A stretch of 8,712 bases of DNA from a bacterium (GTDB lineage: Bacteria; Caldisericota; Caldisericia; B22-G15), in the NCBI GenBank assembly GCA_012517755.1, contig JAAYUH010000094.1:1-8712 (forward strand). Direction: 5' to 3'. The notes below the pieces were generated by a model. It was not told the origin of the DNA. It worked only from the letters and a program-made list of their open reading frames with translations, and did not search any database. This document shows positions 1 through 6,521 of the stretch, piece by piece. The number at the start of each line of letters is the position of its first letter. Position 1 is the stretch's first letter. The translations under genes were made by a program, and so were the position numbers.

Positions 1-1
1 A

Positions 2-190
2 TCAGGAGAAAAAACTTATCCATCAAGATATCCTTTTCATGAACTTGATAATATAATTATGACTCCTCATTCTGGTGGATTTACAGTTGAAAGTTTACAG
101 AGAAATTGGCTTTTTACATTCAAAAATGTTTTAAAATTTGCAAAAGGAGAGAAGATAGAAAATATAATAGATCCTGAAAAACAATATTAG
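2..190 (+). CDS. D-2-hydroxyacid dehydrogenase, C-terminal end (5' truncated by window)
   Basis: The first 62 codons in this frame are open and end in TAG; the start lies left of the window. The peptide contains PFHELDNIIMTPHSGGFT followed by an RNW...F-x-N-x-L-K-F-x-K-G-E...N-I-I-D tail. This is the usual C-terminus of NAD-dependent D-isomer-specific 2-hydroxyacid dehydrogenases of the phosphoglycerate/glyoxylate/hydroxypyruvate reductase type. The His of TPHSGG (codon 68-70) is the family's catalytic acid/base. The short GE-x-[IL]-x-N-[IV]-[IV] ending without an ACT domain argues against a long serA. The substrate cannot be told from this fragment. A hairpin at 221-257 may end its transcript. 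The next gene is more than 450 bp away and has its own promoter candidate, so the two are probably not one operon. Confidence 0.82.
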   Translation, partial: SGEKTYPSRYPFHELDNIIMTPHSGGFTVESLQRNWLFTFKNVLKFAKGEKIENIIDPEKQY

Positions 191-220
191 ATTTTTATAA
201 TATTCTCGATTTAATTTTCT

Positions 221-257
221 TAGTTTATAAAAATAGACAATCTACTTTTGTAAACTA
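221..257 (+). terminator. Long AT-rich hairpin downstream of the dehydrogenase, possible terminator
   Basis: Bases 221-237 pair with 241-257 across a 3-base CAA loop. The stem is 17 bp with one T-G wobble and one A-C mismatch, and ends ...ATAGA/TCTAC... at the loop. The 3' side is followed by a broken T-rich run (TTTCTAAATTTT, 258-269). Its place 31 bp after the dehydrogenase stop suits an intrinsic terminator, but the AT-rich stem and interrupted T-tract make it weaker than the one at 1857-1886. An operator or a decayed mobile-element end is an alternative. Confidence 0.45.
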
Positions 258-297
258 TTTCTAAATTTTACAAGGTCTCTGAAAAAATCATCCAAAC

Positions 298-323
298 CGT
301 CATTCCTGCGGAAGCAGGAATCT
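298..323 (-). repeat. Palindromic repeat unit in inverted orientation (ATTCCTGC-GGAA-GCAGGAAT)
   Basis: Bases 302-309 and 314-321 form a perfect 8-bp stem with a GGAA loop. The flanks (CGTC before, CTA after) make it the reverse-complement orientation of the TGGATTCCC...GGGAATGAC units that follow at 344-368 and 452-476. It resembles the small dispersed ATTCCC-N8-GGGAAT intergenic repeats of many bacteria (dRS3-like in Neisseria; similar elements in many environmental genomes). It is noticeably richer in G and C than its surroundings. Confidence 0.75.
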
Positions 324-325
324 AT

Positions 326-534
326 ATTACCAATGGAAATACTGGATTCTCGTTTTCACGGGAATGACAAAATAGAGAAACTGGATTCCCATGTTCCCTG
401 CTTTCGCAAGGATGGGAATGAGAAAATGGAGGGATTACAAATGGAAATAATGGATTCCCGTTTACACGGGAATGACAAAATAGAGGGACTGGATTCCCAT
501 GTTCCCTGCTTTCGTGGGGATTAGAATGATAAAA
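326..534 (+). repeat. 108-bp tandem duplication made of GGATTCCC...GGGAATGAC palindromic repeats
   Basis: Copy 1 (326-433) and copy 2 (434-534) align with a constant 108-bp offset. Over 341-400 versus 449-508 only five bases differ. Each copy holds two palindromic units. The first is a tight hairpin (346-353 with 358-365; 454-461 with 466-473, the latter a perfect 8-bp stem with a TTAC loop). The second is a longer one (385-392 with 412-419) whose partner in copy 2 has decayed (493-500 against 520-527). Copy 2 has degenerated at its right end. 108 is a multiple of three, so one frame reads through as a 36-residue tandem repeat; this is a repeat artefact, not a gene. The cluster fills the space between the dehydrogenase and the transporter promoter. 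Confidence 0.85.
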
Positions 535-595
535 ATATAAGTTTTCTCAGTAATTGACAAAATAAAGGGTTTTCCAGGAACCTATTTACAATATA

Positions 596-624
596 TTGAC
601 ATAAGAAAAAAAGATTTATAAAAT
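596..624 (+). promoter_or_regulatory. Sigma-70-type promoter for the nucleoside transporter operon
   Basis: TTGACA at 596-601 is followed after exactly 17 bp by TAAAAT at 619-624 (five of six matches to TATAAT). Transcription would start near 631, giving a leader of about 25 bases that contains the strong Shine-Dalgarno AAGGAGGT (643-650), five bases before the ATG at 656. That leader is too short to hold a purine riboswitch. A second TTGACA at 554-559 has no well-spaced -10. Confidence 0.65.
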
Positions 625-655
625 TTTAAAGTGAATATTTTTAAGGAGGTGTTTA

Positions 656-1837
656 ATGAAAAAATTTGTAGGGTTAATTCTTGTGGGGTTAATCATTTTG
701 CTCTCATTTTCAATTTCTTGTAAAACTGAAGAAACCGAAGTTATCCCTACTGAAGAAAAAAAGATTAAAGCGGGTTTTATCTATGTAGGTCCAATTGGTG
801 ATTTTGGTTGGTCACATGCTCATGAACAGGGAAGAAAATATGTTGCTGAAAAGTTTCCATGGCTTGAAACAACTTATGTTGAAGCTGTCGCAGAGGCTGA
901 CTGCCCAAGAATAATTGATAGGTTAATAAATGAAGAGAAGTGTGACATTGTTTTCACCACAAGTTTTGGGTATATGGATGCAACAGTTGAAGCAGCAAAA
1001 AAGTATCCAGATAAACTTTTTATGCACTGTTCTGGTTATAAGTTAGATAAAAATCTTGGTACTTATTTTATTGATTTCTATGAACTTTATTATCTTAATG
1101 GTTTAATGGCTGGAGCATTAACAAAATCGAACAAAATTGGATATGTTGGTGCGCAACCTACACCAGAAGTTGTAAGACATATTAATGCTTTTGCACTTGG
1201 CATAAAGGAATCGAATCCAAATGCAAAAGTCTATGTAACATGGATCAACTCTTGGTATGATCCAGCAAAAGCAAAAGAAGCAGCTGAATCATTAATTGCT
1301 CAAGGAGTTGATACTCTTGCTTTTACTGAGGATTCAACTGCTACTGTTGAGGTTGGTCAAGATTATACTAAAAAAGGAAAACAAATTTATACATTCTCTC
1401 ACTACAGCCCGATGCTCAAATATGGAGAAGATTCTGTCGTATCTGGTCAACTTGTTAATTGGGGAATAGCTTATGAAGAAATTTTAATGAGAATGTATAC
1501 AAATACATGGATAAGTAAAGATTATTTATATTTTCTGAAAGAGGGTGGATGTGAGCTTGGCGGTGATTTTGGTGTACCAATTAATCCAAAGTTTGAAAAT
1601 GATTTGAAAAATAAAAAGATAAAAGATAAACTTCTTGGAGAAATTTCAATTTATGATCTTGTTATGAAAAGAATAGAGCAATTCAAAGATCCAGTTGCAA
1701 AATACAACCCATTTGTTGGTCCTCTATATGACAACAAAGGTAATTTGAAACTAAAAGAAGGAGAAGAAGGAACCTATAATATGTTGTGGAGTATAGATTG
1801 GTTTGTTGACAATGTCGTTGGAGAAATCCCTAAATAG
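656..1837 (+). CDS. BMP-family lipoprotein, nucleoside-type ABC transporter substrate-binding protein
   Basis: This is the extracytoplasmic receptor that captures the substrate (in this family purine or other nucleosides) and delivers it to the permeases encoded downstream. Residues 1-21 form a lipoprotein signal peptide (MKK, a hydrophobic core, SFSIS) with the lipidated Cys at 22, followed by a charged Glu/Thr/Lys linker to about 37. The mature domain opens with YVGPIGDFGWSHAHEQGR (43-60), the hallmark of BMP/TmpC-like proteins. TTSFGYM (101-107), TPEVVRHINAF (169-179) and EDST (225-228) follow the fold. The wording is closest to the BMP proteins of rhizobial nucleoside/purine transporters, as I remember them. 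At 393 residues it is somewhat longer than usual, mostly after residue 300. The start is fixed by AAGGAGGT five bases upstream. A strong hairpin follows the stop, which should raise its expression over the transporter genes. Exact substrate is inferred, not seen. Confidence 0.93.
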   Translation: MKKFVGLILVGLIILLSFSISCKTEETEVIPTEEKKIKAGFIYVGPIGDFGWSHAHEQGRKYVAEKFPWLETTYVEAVAEADCPRIIDRLINEEKCDIVFTTSFGYMDATVEAAKKYPDKLFMHCSGYKLDKNLGTYFIDFYELYYLNGLMAGALTKSNKIGYVGAQPTPEVVRHINAFALGIKESNPNAKVYVTWINSWYDPAKAKEAAESLIAQGVDTLAFTEDSTATVEVGQDYTKKGKQIYTFSHYSPMLKYGEDSVVSGQLVNWGIAYEEILMRMYTNTWISKDYLYFLKEGGCELGGDFGVPINPKFENDLKNKKIKDKLLGEISIYDLVMKRIEQFKDPVAKYNPFVGPLYDNKGNLKLKEGEEGTYNMLWSIDWFVDNVVGEIPK

Positions 1838-1856
1838 AAATTTATTAATGATTTTT

Positions 1857-1886
1857 GAGGAGGAGAATTATTCTCCTCCTCTTTTT
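1857..1886 (+). terminator. Intrinsic terminator/attenuator between binding protein and ATPase genes
   Basis: GAGGAGGAGAA (1857-1867) pairs perfectly with TTCTCCTCCTC (1871-1881) across a TTA loop, giving 11 bp, and is followed by TTTTTATTT. It lies 19 bp after the binding-protein stop and 12 bp before the ATPase ATG. Partial termination here would leave abundant binding-protein mRNA with a protected 3' end and less permease/ATPase mRNA. The left arm also contains the only GGAGG-like sequence upstream of the ATPase gene, so folding would hide it. Confidence 0.85.
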
Positions 1887-1898
1887 ATTTAATATGTT

Positions 1899-3440
1899 AT
1901 GAAAAATCAGAGTATAGATACTCTTGAAATGAGAAGTATATATAAAGAATTTCCTGGAGTTATCGCAAATAATTATGTTGATTTACAGATAAAAAAGGGT
2001 GAGATTGTTTCTCTTCTTGGTGAGAATGGTGCTGGAAAAACTACACTTATGAATATTCTGTATGGGTTATATAGAATGGATAAAGGGGAAATATATATAA
2101 ATAATGAGAAGGTAAATATAAGATCACCAAGGGATGCAATTAATAAAGGAATTGGAATGGTTCATCAACATTTTATGTTAATTGATAACCATTCTGTCCT
2201 TGAAAATATCTCTTTATATTTAAAAGAAACTCCAATACTATTTCCAGAAAAAAAAGTTGAGGAAAATCTTTTAAAGTTTTTTGAAAAATATGGTTTTTAT
2301 GTTAATCATAAAGCAAAAATTTATGAACTTTCTCTTGGAGAACAACAAAGAGTCGAAATTATTAAAATACTTTTAGGTGGCGCATCTTTAATAATTCTTG
2401 ATGAACCAACATCAGTATTAACACCAAAAGAAGTAAAAGATCTTTTTGATCTATTAAGAAATCTTGTTAAAGAGGGAAAATCTGTTATTTTTATTACACA
2501 TAAACTAAAAGAGGTTTTTGATATAAGTACAAGGGTCGTCGTTTTAAGACAAGGAAAAAAAGTTTTTGAAGATGATATAAAAAATACAAATGAAAATGAA
2601 CTTGCAAGACATATGGTTGAAAGAGAAATAAAACCTTCTATGCAAAAAAAAGAAATTAAAAATGGTGAAATCATATTAAGTGTTAAAGATCTTTCTGTAA
2701 AAAATGACAAGGGAAGAGGTGTTGTTAAAGGAGTAAATTTCGATGTCAAAAAATATGAAATCTTTGGAATAGCAGGAGTCTCTGGCAATGGTCAAAAAGA
2801 ACTCATTGAAGCTTTGACAGGTTTAAGGAAATGGGAAAAAGGTGAAGTTCTATTCTTTGGCAAAAAATATGATAGATTTAGTTCAAAATTATTTAGGAAA
2901 CTAAATATTTCGCATATACCTGAGGAGAGAACAAAATTTGGAGTGGTAGCAAACCTTCCTATTTATGATAATTCAGTTTTAAGAACCTATGATAATTGTA
3001 ATTTTTGTAAGGGTTTAATATTAAAATATAACACTATAAAAGATTTCTCAAAAAAAATTATAAAAGATTATAATGTTATGGCTCCTTCTATTAATACAAG
3101 AATCAAATTTTTATCTGGGGGTAATATTCAAAAATTTATTCTTGGAAGAGAAATTTCAACCAAAAAAGATTTTATAATTGCTGCTCATCCAACTTATGGT
3201 CTTGATATATCTGCAACAAGATATATAAGAGATCTATTGATTAAAATGAGGGATGAGGGGAGTGGCATTCTTCTCGTTTCAGAAGATCTTGATGAAATAC
3301 TTGAGATCTCTGATAGATTTGCGATTATGTATGATGGTGAGTTTATTAGAATTACAAAACCTGGTGAACTTTCAATTGAGGAGATAGGTCTTATGTTAGG
3401 AGGTCTGAAAAATAAGAACAGAGAGGAGAAACTCTCTTGA
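1899..3440 (+). CDS. nupO: Nucleoside ABC transporter ATP-binding protein (two ATPase domains)
   Basis: This cytoplasmic ATPase powers nucleoside import and is a fused two-domain protein of the NupO/YufO/RbsA-like type (513 residues, normal length). Domain 1 is canonical: Walker A GENGAGKT (41-48), Q-loop Gln90, signature LSLGEQQR (144-151), Walker B LIILDEP (164-170), H-loop His201. Domain 2 (about 257-500) has the family's degenerate form: GVSGNGQKEL (293-302) in place of a Lys-Ser/Thr P-loop, signature LSGGNIQK (405-412), AAHPTYGLD (428-436) in place of DEPT, and Ser461 at the H-loop. One working and one altered site is normal here, not damage. No Shine-Dalgarno lies just before the ATG at 1899, and an in-frame TAA sits at 1890-1892, so the start is the first available ATG and initiation may be inefficient. 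The stop overlaps the next start by 4 bp. Confidence 0.94.
   Translation: MKNQSIDTLEMRSIYKEFPGVIANNYVDLQIKKGEIVSLLGENGAGKTTLMNILYGLYRMDKGEIYINNEKVNIRSPRDAINKGIGMVHQHFMLIDNHSVLENISLYLKETPILFPEKKVEENLLKFFEKYGFYVNHKAKIYELSLGEQQRVEIIKILLGGASLIILDEPTSVLTPKEVKDLFDLLRNLVKEGKSVIFITHKLKEVFDISTRVVVLRQGKKVFEDDIKNTNENELARHMVEREIKPSMQKKEIKNGEIILSVKDLSVKNDKGRGVVKGVNFDVKKYEIFGIAGVSGNGQKELIEALTGLRKWEKGEVLFFGKKYDRFSSKLFRKLNISHIPEERTKFGVVANLPIYDNSVLRTYDNCNFCKGLILKYNTIKDFSKKIIKDYNVMAPSINTRIKFLSGGNIQKFILGREISTKKDFIIAAHPTYGLDISATRYIRDLLIKMRDEGSGILLVSEDLDEILEISDRFAIMYDGEFIRITKPGELSIEEIGLMLGGLKNKNREEKLS
3420..3439 (+). promoter_or_regulatory. Ribosome binding site and small hairpin setting the TTG start of the first permease
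   Basis: AGGAG (3424-3428) lies eight bases before TTG (3437-3439), and that TTG overlaps the TGA (3438-3440) of the ATPase gene. No other good start exists for a long way into the permease. AGAGAG (3420-3425) can pair with CTCTCT (3432-3437), which would cover part of the Shine-Dalgarno and the first base of the start codon. Ribosomes finishing the ATPase gene would melt it, which suits translational coupling; the hairpin's role is only inferred. Confidence 0.5.
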
Positions 3441-4510
3441 TTATTATAGAAAAAAGGAAAAAGTATAGTACAAAACAAAATTTAATAATAATTATCATAT
3501 CTATTTTTTTAAGTTTATTTATATCAAGTTTAATTTTTTCTCTTAGAGGTATAAATCCATTTTTTGCACTTTATAAAATAATTTTTAGTTCTTTTGGAAG
3601 TTTATATGGAATAAAAGAGACAATTACTAAAGCTATACCTCTTATGCTATGTGGGATAGGACTCTCAATTGCATTCAAAGGAAAATTCTGGAATATTGGT
3701 GCAGAAGGTCAACTTCTCATTGGGGCTGTTCTTGCAACTTGGATTGGATTATTTATTGGGAAAAATCTACCATCAATAATTTTGATACCATTAATGTTTT
3801 TAGCTGGTTTTGTTGGAGGAGGATTGGTAGCTCTCATACCTGCACTTTTAAAGGTTAGATTTAATACTAATGAAGTAATTTCAACATTAATGCTTAATTA
3901 CATTATTGAACAATATGTACAATATCTTGTCTATGGACCTTGGAAAGGAAAGACGCAATATGGTTTCCCATATACTGATAATCTTCCTCCAAATGCTCTT
4001 CTTCCAATCATAAAAGGTTCAAGAATACACTATCCAACTTTAATAATTGCTATTATATTATCAATTTTAATTTTCTTTTTACTATTCAAAACAAAACTCG
4101 GTTATGAGATAAGAGTTATTGGTGAGAATCCTTTAAGTGCTAAATATGCTGGAATAGATTATATCAAAGTTATATTGATTATGATGTTTTTAAGCGGAGG
4201 CATTGCAGCTCTTGCTGGTGTTGGCGAAATTGCTGGAATTCATAAACATTTAACATATCCATCACAAATTTCTTCAGGATATGGATTTACAGCAATAATT
4301 GTTGCTTGGCTTGCACAACTAAATCCACTACTTGTAATTGTAACATCACTTTTTTTTGGAGGAATACTTGTTGGTGGAGATGTGATACAAACTTCTTTTG
4401 GATTTCCATTTGCAACAATAAATATTTTTAATGGACTAATGCTTGTTTTTATCTCAATGGGTTATTTTTTGATTGAATATAAAATATCTTTTAAAGGTGC
4501 TGAAAAATGA
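3437..4510 (+). CDS. nupP: Nucleoside ABC transporter permease (first of two)
   Basis: This integral membrane protein forms half of the translocation channel with the next gene product. It has 357 residues and belongs to the BPD_transp_2 (RbsC/LivH-like) permease family. A first membrane segment at about 16-36 is followed by the family's NIGAEGQLLIG (86-96), FNTNEVISTLMLNYI (142-156), and the ATPase-contact loop GENPLSAKYAGI (229-240), with further hydrophobic helices at about 113-137, 200-217, 244-262, 284-312 and 331-347. The extra N-terminal helix and longer length match NupP/YufP rather than NupQ. It starts with TTG, overlapping the ATPase stop as TTGA, with AGGAG eight bases upstream. 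Its own TGA overlaps the next ATG as ATGA, so the three genes are probably translationally coupled. Confidence 0.93.
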   Translation: MIIIEKRKKYSTKQNLIIIIISIFLSLFISSLIFSLRGINPFFALYKIIFSSFGSLYGIKETITKAIPLMLCGIGLSIAFKGKFWNIGAEGQLLIGAVLATWIGLFIGKNLPSIILIPLMFLAGFVGGGLVALIPALLKVRFNTNEVISTLMLNYIIEQYVQYLVYGPWKGKTQYGFPYTDNLPPNALLPIIKGSRIHYPTLIIAIILSILIFFLLFKTKLGYEIRVIGENPLSAKYAGIDYIKVILIMMFLSGGIAALAGVGEIAGIHKHLTYPSQISSGYGFTAIIVAWLAQLNPLLVIVTSLFFGGILVGGDVIQTSFGFPFATINIFNGLMLVFISMGYFLIEYKISFKGAEK

Positions 4511-5442
4511 ATGAAACAACATTTTTAATATTCTCTATAATTAAAAGAGCCCTTGTTTCAGGAACTCCCTTATTACTCGGAACACTCGGAGAAATTTATA
4601 CTGAAAGATCAGGGGTTTTAAATCTTGGAATTGAAGGTATGATGGCACTTGGTGCAGTTTCTGGTTTTGGAATAACACTTATGACAAAAAATCCATGGAT
4701 TGGCCTTCTATTTGCTATATTTTTTGGTGTTGCTCTCTCTCTAATCCATGCATTTGTTTCAATAACATTAAAAGGTAATCAAACAATTTCAGGCCTTGCT
4801 ATTTCTATGCTTGGGCTTGGAATTAGTGGTTTCTGGGGTAAAGCATTTATTGGAACTCCATTAAAGTATAAATTTCAAGACGTTAATATACCTCTTTTAA
4901 ATAAAATACCATTTTTGGGAGACCTATTATTTAAAGGAGATCCTATATTTTATATATCATTAATATTAACCTTTATCCTATGGTTTATTCTTTATAAAAC
5001 AAAATGGGGTATAATAATTAGGTCCTGTGGAGAAAATCCTCTTGCTTCTGATTCTATGGGTGTTAATGTAAATATTGTAAGATATATTTGTGTAGCAATT
5101 GGTGGTGCTCTTGCTGGAATGGCTGGTGCTTATCTTTCTTTATCATATACATCTTCATGGATTGAAGGAATGACAGGTGGAAGAGGTTGGATAGTTGTTG
5201 CTTTAACAATTTTCTCTCTATGGAATCCTTTAAGAGCTTTACTTGGTGCATATCTTTTTGGTGGTATTTATATACTTCAATTTATTTTACAGCAATACTA
5301 TAAAATTCCACCAAATATTCTTCTTATGTTACCATATATAGCAACTATTTTGGTTCTTCTGTTAAGTGCTAATGAAACTTTAAGAAAAAGGATTGGTGCT
5401 CCTAAATTTCTTGGTGAACCTTATATAAAAGAAGAGAAATAA
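4507..5442 (+). CDS. nupQ: Nucleoside ABC transporter permease (second of two)
   Basis: This is the partner permease of the heterodimeric channel, 311 residues, BPD_transp_2 family. Clear family segments are TERSGVLNLGIEGMMALGA (32-50), GNQTISGLAISMLGLGIS (90-107), the ATPase-contact loop CGENPLASDSMGV (174-186), and GGRGWIVVALTIFSLWNP (224-241). Hydrophobic helices lie between them and at about 270-287. The short cytoplasmic C-terminus is rich in Lys and Glu. The start ATG overlaps the previous TGA by 4 bp and has AAAGGTG (4493-4499) upstream. It is the last gene of the operon. No convincing hairpin follows its TAA, and the decayed - strand genes begin within 10 bp, so the transcript may run into that region. 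Confidence 0.93.
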   Translation: MNETTFLIFSIIKRALVSGTPLLLGTLGEIYTERSGVLNLGIEGMMALGAVSGFGITLMTKNPWIGLLFAIFFGVALSLIHAFVSITLKGNQTISGLAISMLGLGISGFWGKAFIGTPLKYKFQDVNIPLLNKIPFLGDLLFKGDPIFYISLILTFILWFILYKTKWGIIIRSCGENPLASDSMGVNVNIVRYICVAIGGALAGMAGAYLSLSYTSSWIEGMTGGRGWIVVALTIFSLWNPLRALLGAYLFGGIYILQFILQQYYKIPPNILLMLPYIATILVLLLSANETLRKRIGAPKFLGEPYIKEEK

Positions 5443-5448
5443 AAAAAT

Positions 5449-5702
5449 TTAAAAATCCCCTTTTATCTTTTCTAACAATTTTTTAAAAAGATTTAAATAT
5501 AATGACAATCTTGAATAAACATCATCATCGATACTTTCATCATAAATATGAGTAGCCAAATTTCTATCTTCAATCATTTTAAGAAAGTTATTATCATAAT
5601 CAATTAGTTTAATTTGAAAGGCAATTTTAAAACATTCAAAACCTCGTCTAATTTTTGTATAGATTTTTCAAAATTCTCTAATTGATGAGATCTCTTAAAC
5701 AT
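5449..5702 (-). pseudogene. Remnant of a HEPN toxin (HI0074-like nucleotidyltransferase substrate-binding protein)
   Basis: Two readable pieces lie in different frames. The N-terminal piece starts at ATG 5702-5700 and reads MFKRSHQLENFEKSIQKLDE... for 32 codons (stop 5606-5604), like the first helix of HI0074-type proteins. From about 5648 another frame continues ECFKIAFQIKLID...MIEDRNLATHIYDE... to TAA 5451-5449. The second piece keeps RNLATHIY (5565-5542), the R-x4-H-x-Y motif of HEPN RNase toxins, in the DRN-x-x-(S/T)H-x-Y-DE setting typical of the HI0074 family. About 84 codons' worth of DNA remain, where the family has roughly 130-145. The missing middle, which normally carries an F-E-x-x-F-E-L-x-W-K helix, plus the frame change, point to an internal deletion. 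The start overlaps the MNT remnant's stop by 8 bp, as in intact pairs. Family assignment is by motif recognition only. Confidence 0.72.
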
Positions 5703-5808
5703 ACTCTATGTTTTCCTTTGCTATTTTTTTAAATCTTTTTGATACTTTCTTAAAATCTATGATATCGAAACTATAAAGTAATGGTAAAATATCTATAATG
5801 GTAATGAT
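5695..5808 (-). pseudogene. C-terminal remnant of an MNT-type nucleotidyltransferase (antitoxin partner)
   Basis: After an in-frame TGA (5811-5809) this frame reads IDILPLLYSFDIIDFKK followed by VSKRFKKIAKENIEYV and a TAA at 5697-5695. The pattern L-P...hydrophobic-D-[IV]-[IV]-D-[FL]...V-S..F-K-K-I-A.....I-E is how small MNT nucleotidyltransferases of the HI0073/MntA kind end. The catalytic part (GSRA/G and SDID motifs) is not recognisable upstream, where 5820-5890 is mostly A/T runs; only 37 codons survive. Its TAA overlaps the ATG of the HEPN remnant (ATGTTTAA, 8 bp), the arrangement of a working MNT/HEPN operon. In such systems the MNT enzyme AMPylates the HEPN toxin's Tyr. This copy cannot do so. 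Confidence 0.6.
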
Positions 5809-5811
5809 TCA

Positions 5812-5915
5812 ATTATAAACATTAAATTAATATTTAATGTGGGTGATTTTAAAATAAAAAAAATAAAAAAATTTTTGTAAATAAACGGGATTTTTAAAAT
5901 TTTTTTGAAGATTAT
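5812..5915. other. A/T-rich stretch with no gene between the MNT remnant and bioY
   Basis: This interval is dominated by A and T runs (for example 5851-5877) with stops in all frames. No convincing hairpin terminator for bioY was found, only short A/T complementarity. It is probably where the 5' part of the MNT gene has been lost or has become unrecognisable. Confidence 0.6.
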
Positions 5916-6452
5916 CTAATCAGAAAACAGTAGTGCTTTTAATTCTTTGTTTTTTAAAATCAATAGCGAAAAAATATAAACCAGAGATCCCTTGATTAAA
6001 TCTACTGGAATAAATGGTAAAGAACCAATATAAAATGCTTTGGAAATAGGAATAGAAAGAATAAAGGAAAGATATAACACACCCAAGAGGTGTATTATAA
6101 ATATTCCAAGAAGTATTGATGGAATAATAAAAATTTGATTTTTCTTAACTATTCCTATTAAAAGAGGTGCGATTAAAAAACCAAAAAGAAATCCCCCATT
6201 TGGACCAAGAAAGACAGATAGACCACTTTGTCCTCCAGCAAATACTGGGAAACCAAGAACTCCGAGGATTATGTATCCTAAAACAGAAAGAAAACCATAA
6301 TATGGACCAAGAAGTATACCAGAAAGTAAAACAAAGAAAACTTGGAGCGTAAGTGGTACTGGACTAAATGGGAGAGGAATTGATATATAAGAACCAATGA
6401 TAATTAAAATTATAAAAAGTGACGAAAATGTTATTTTTTTAATATTTTTCAT
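5916..6452 (-). CDS. bioY: BioY, biotin-binding S component of an ECF-type transporter
   Basis: This is the membrane protein that binds and imports biotin. It has 178 residues, normal for BioY, with about six hydrophobic helices. Family motifs are all present: PLPFSPVPLTLQVFF (26-40), LGYIILGVLGFPVFAGGQSG (58-77), FLGPNGGFLFGF (81-92), and PFIPVDLIKG (146-155) near the last helix. No bioM/bioN or ecfT/ecfA genes lie in the window, so it either uses a shared ECF module encoded elsewhere or works alone, as some solitary BioY proteins do. The ATG at 6452 is preceded by AAAGGGGA (6463-6456 on this strand), a moderate ribosome site. It points the same way as, and lies about 360 bp from, the biotin-dependent decarboxylase genes, separated by an opposite-strand gene. 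Supplying biotin to that enzyme is an attractive inference. Confidence 0.95.
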   Translation of the reverse strand: MKNIKKITFSSLFIILIIIGSYISIPLPFSPVPLTLQVFFVLLSGILLGPYYGFLSVLGYIILGVLGFPVFAGGQSGLSVFLGPNGGFLFGFLIAPLLIGIVKKNQIFIIPSILLGIFIIHLLGVLYLSFILSIPISKAFYIGSLPFIPVDLIKGSLVYIFSLLILKNKELKALLFSD

Positions 6453-6521
6453 ATTTCCCCTTTAATGTAACAAATTCATATTAAAAGAATCTTTTGTATT
6501 GAAATTAATGAAGGAGGTTTT
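6453..6521. promoter_or_regulatory. Divergent intergenic region of bioY and the small gene, with a 13-bp palindrome
   Basis: This 69-bp stretch must carry the promoters of bioY (-) and the 6522 gene (+). AAAAGA-A-TCTTTT (6483-6495) is a perfect 13-bp palindrome near its middle, a possible operator shared by both. It does not match the BirA-type biotin operator I know (TTGTAAAC...GTTTACAA). TAATAT on the bioY strand (about 6483-6478) could be a -10, but no well-spaced -35 stands out. AAGGAGG (6511-6517) is the ribosome site of the + gene. Confidence 0.35.

Noticed and set aside
333..524. Open frame of 63 codons with a 36-residue tandem repeat
   Set aside because: It is translated palindromic DNA repeat: the period of 108 bp keeps the frame open by chance, it has no ribosome site, and its DSR-x-HGND wording is the usual false peptide from GGATTCCC...GGGAATGAC elements.
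298..534. Possible CRISPR array
   Set aside because: The repeated units are palindromes in both orientations with no constant spacer length or unique spacers, and no cas gene is present.
625..655. Purine riboswitch before the nucleoside transporter operon
   Set aside because: The leader from the predicted start site to the ATG is only about 25 bases, and no purine-aptamer structure or conserved loop was seen in 535-655.
2321..2788. Open frame of 155 codons antisense to nupO
   Set aside because: It lies wholly within a clearly conserved ATPase gene, is rich in Ser/Phe as expected of the reverse of AT-rich coding DNA, and has no independent support.
2760..3340. Second ATPase domain of nupO looks inactivated (no P-loop Lys, no DEP, no H-loop His)
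   Set aside because: These substitutions (GNGQ, AA-x-PT-x-GLD, SEDLDEI) are normal for domain 2 of NupO-type ATPases, so they do not indicate a mutation.
6453..6521. BirA/BioR operator controlling bioY
   Set aside because: Only a 13-bp AAAAGA-A-TCTTTT palindrome is present, and it does not match the biotin operator sequences I know, so no regulator is named.
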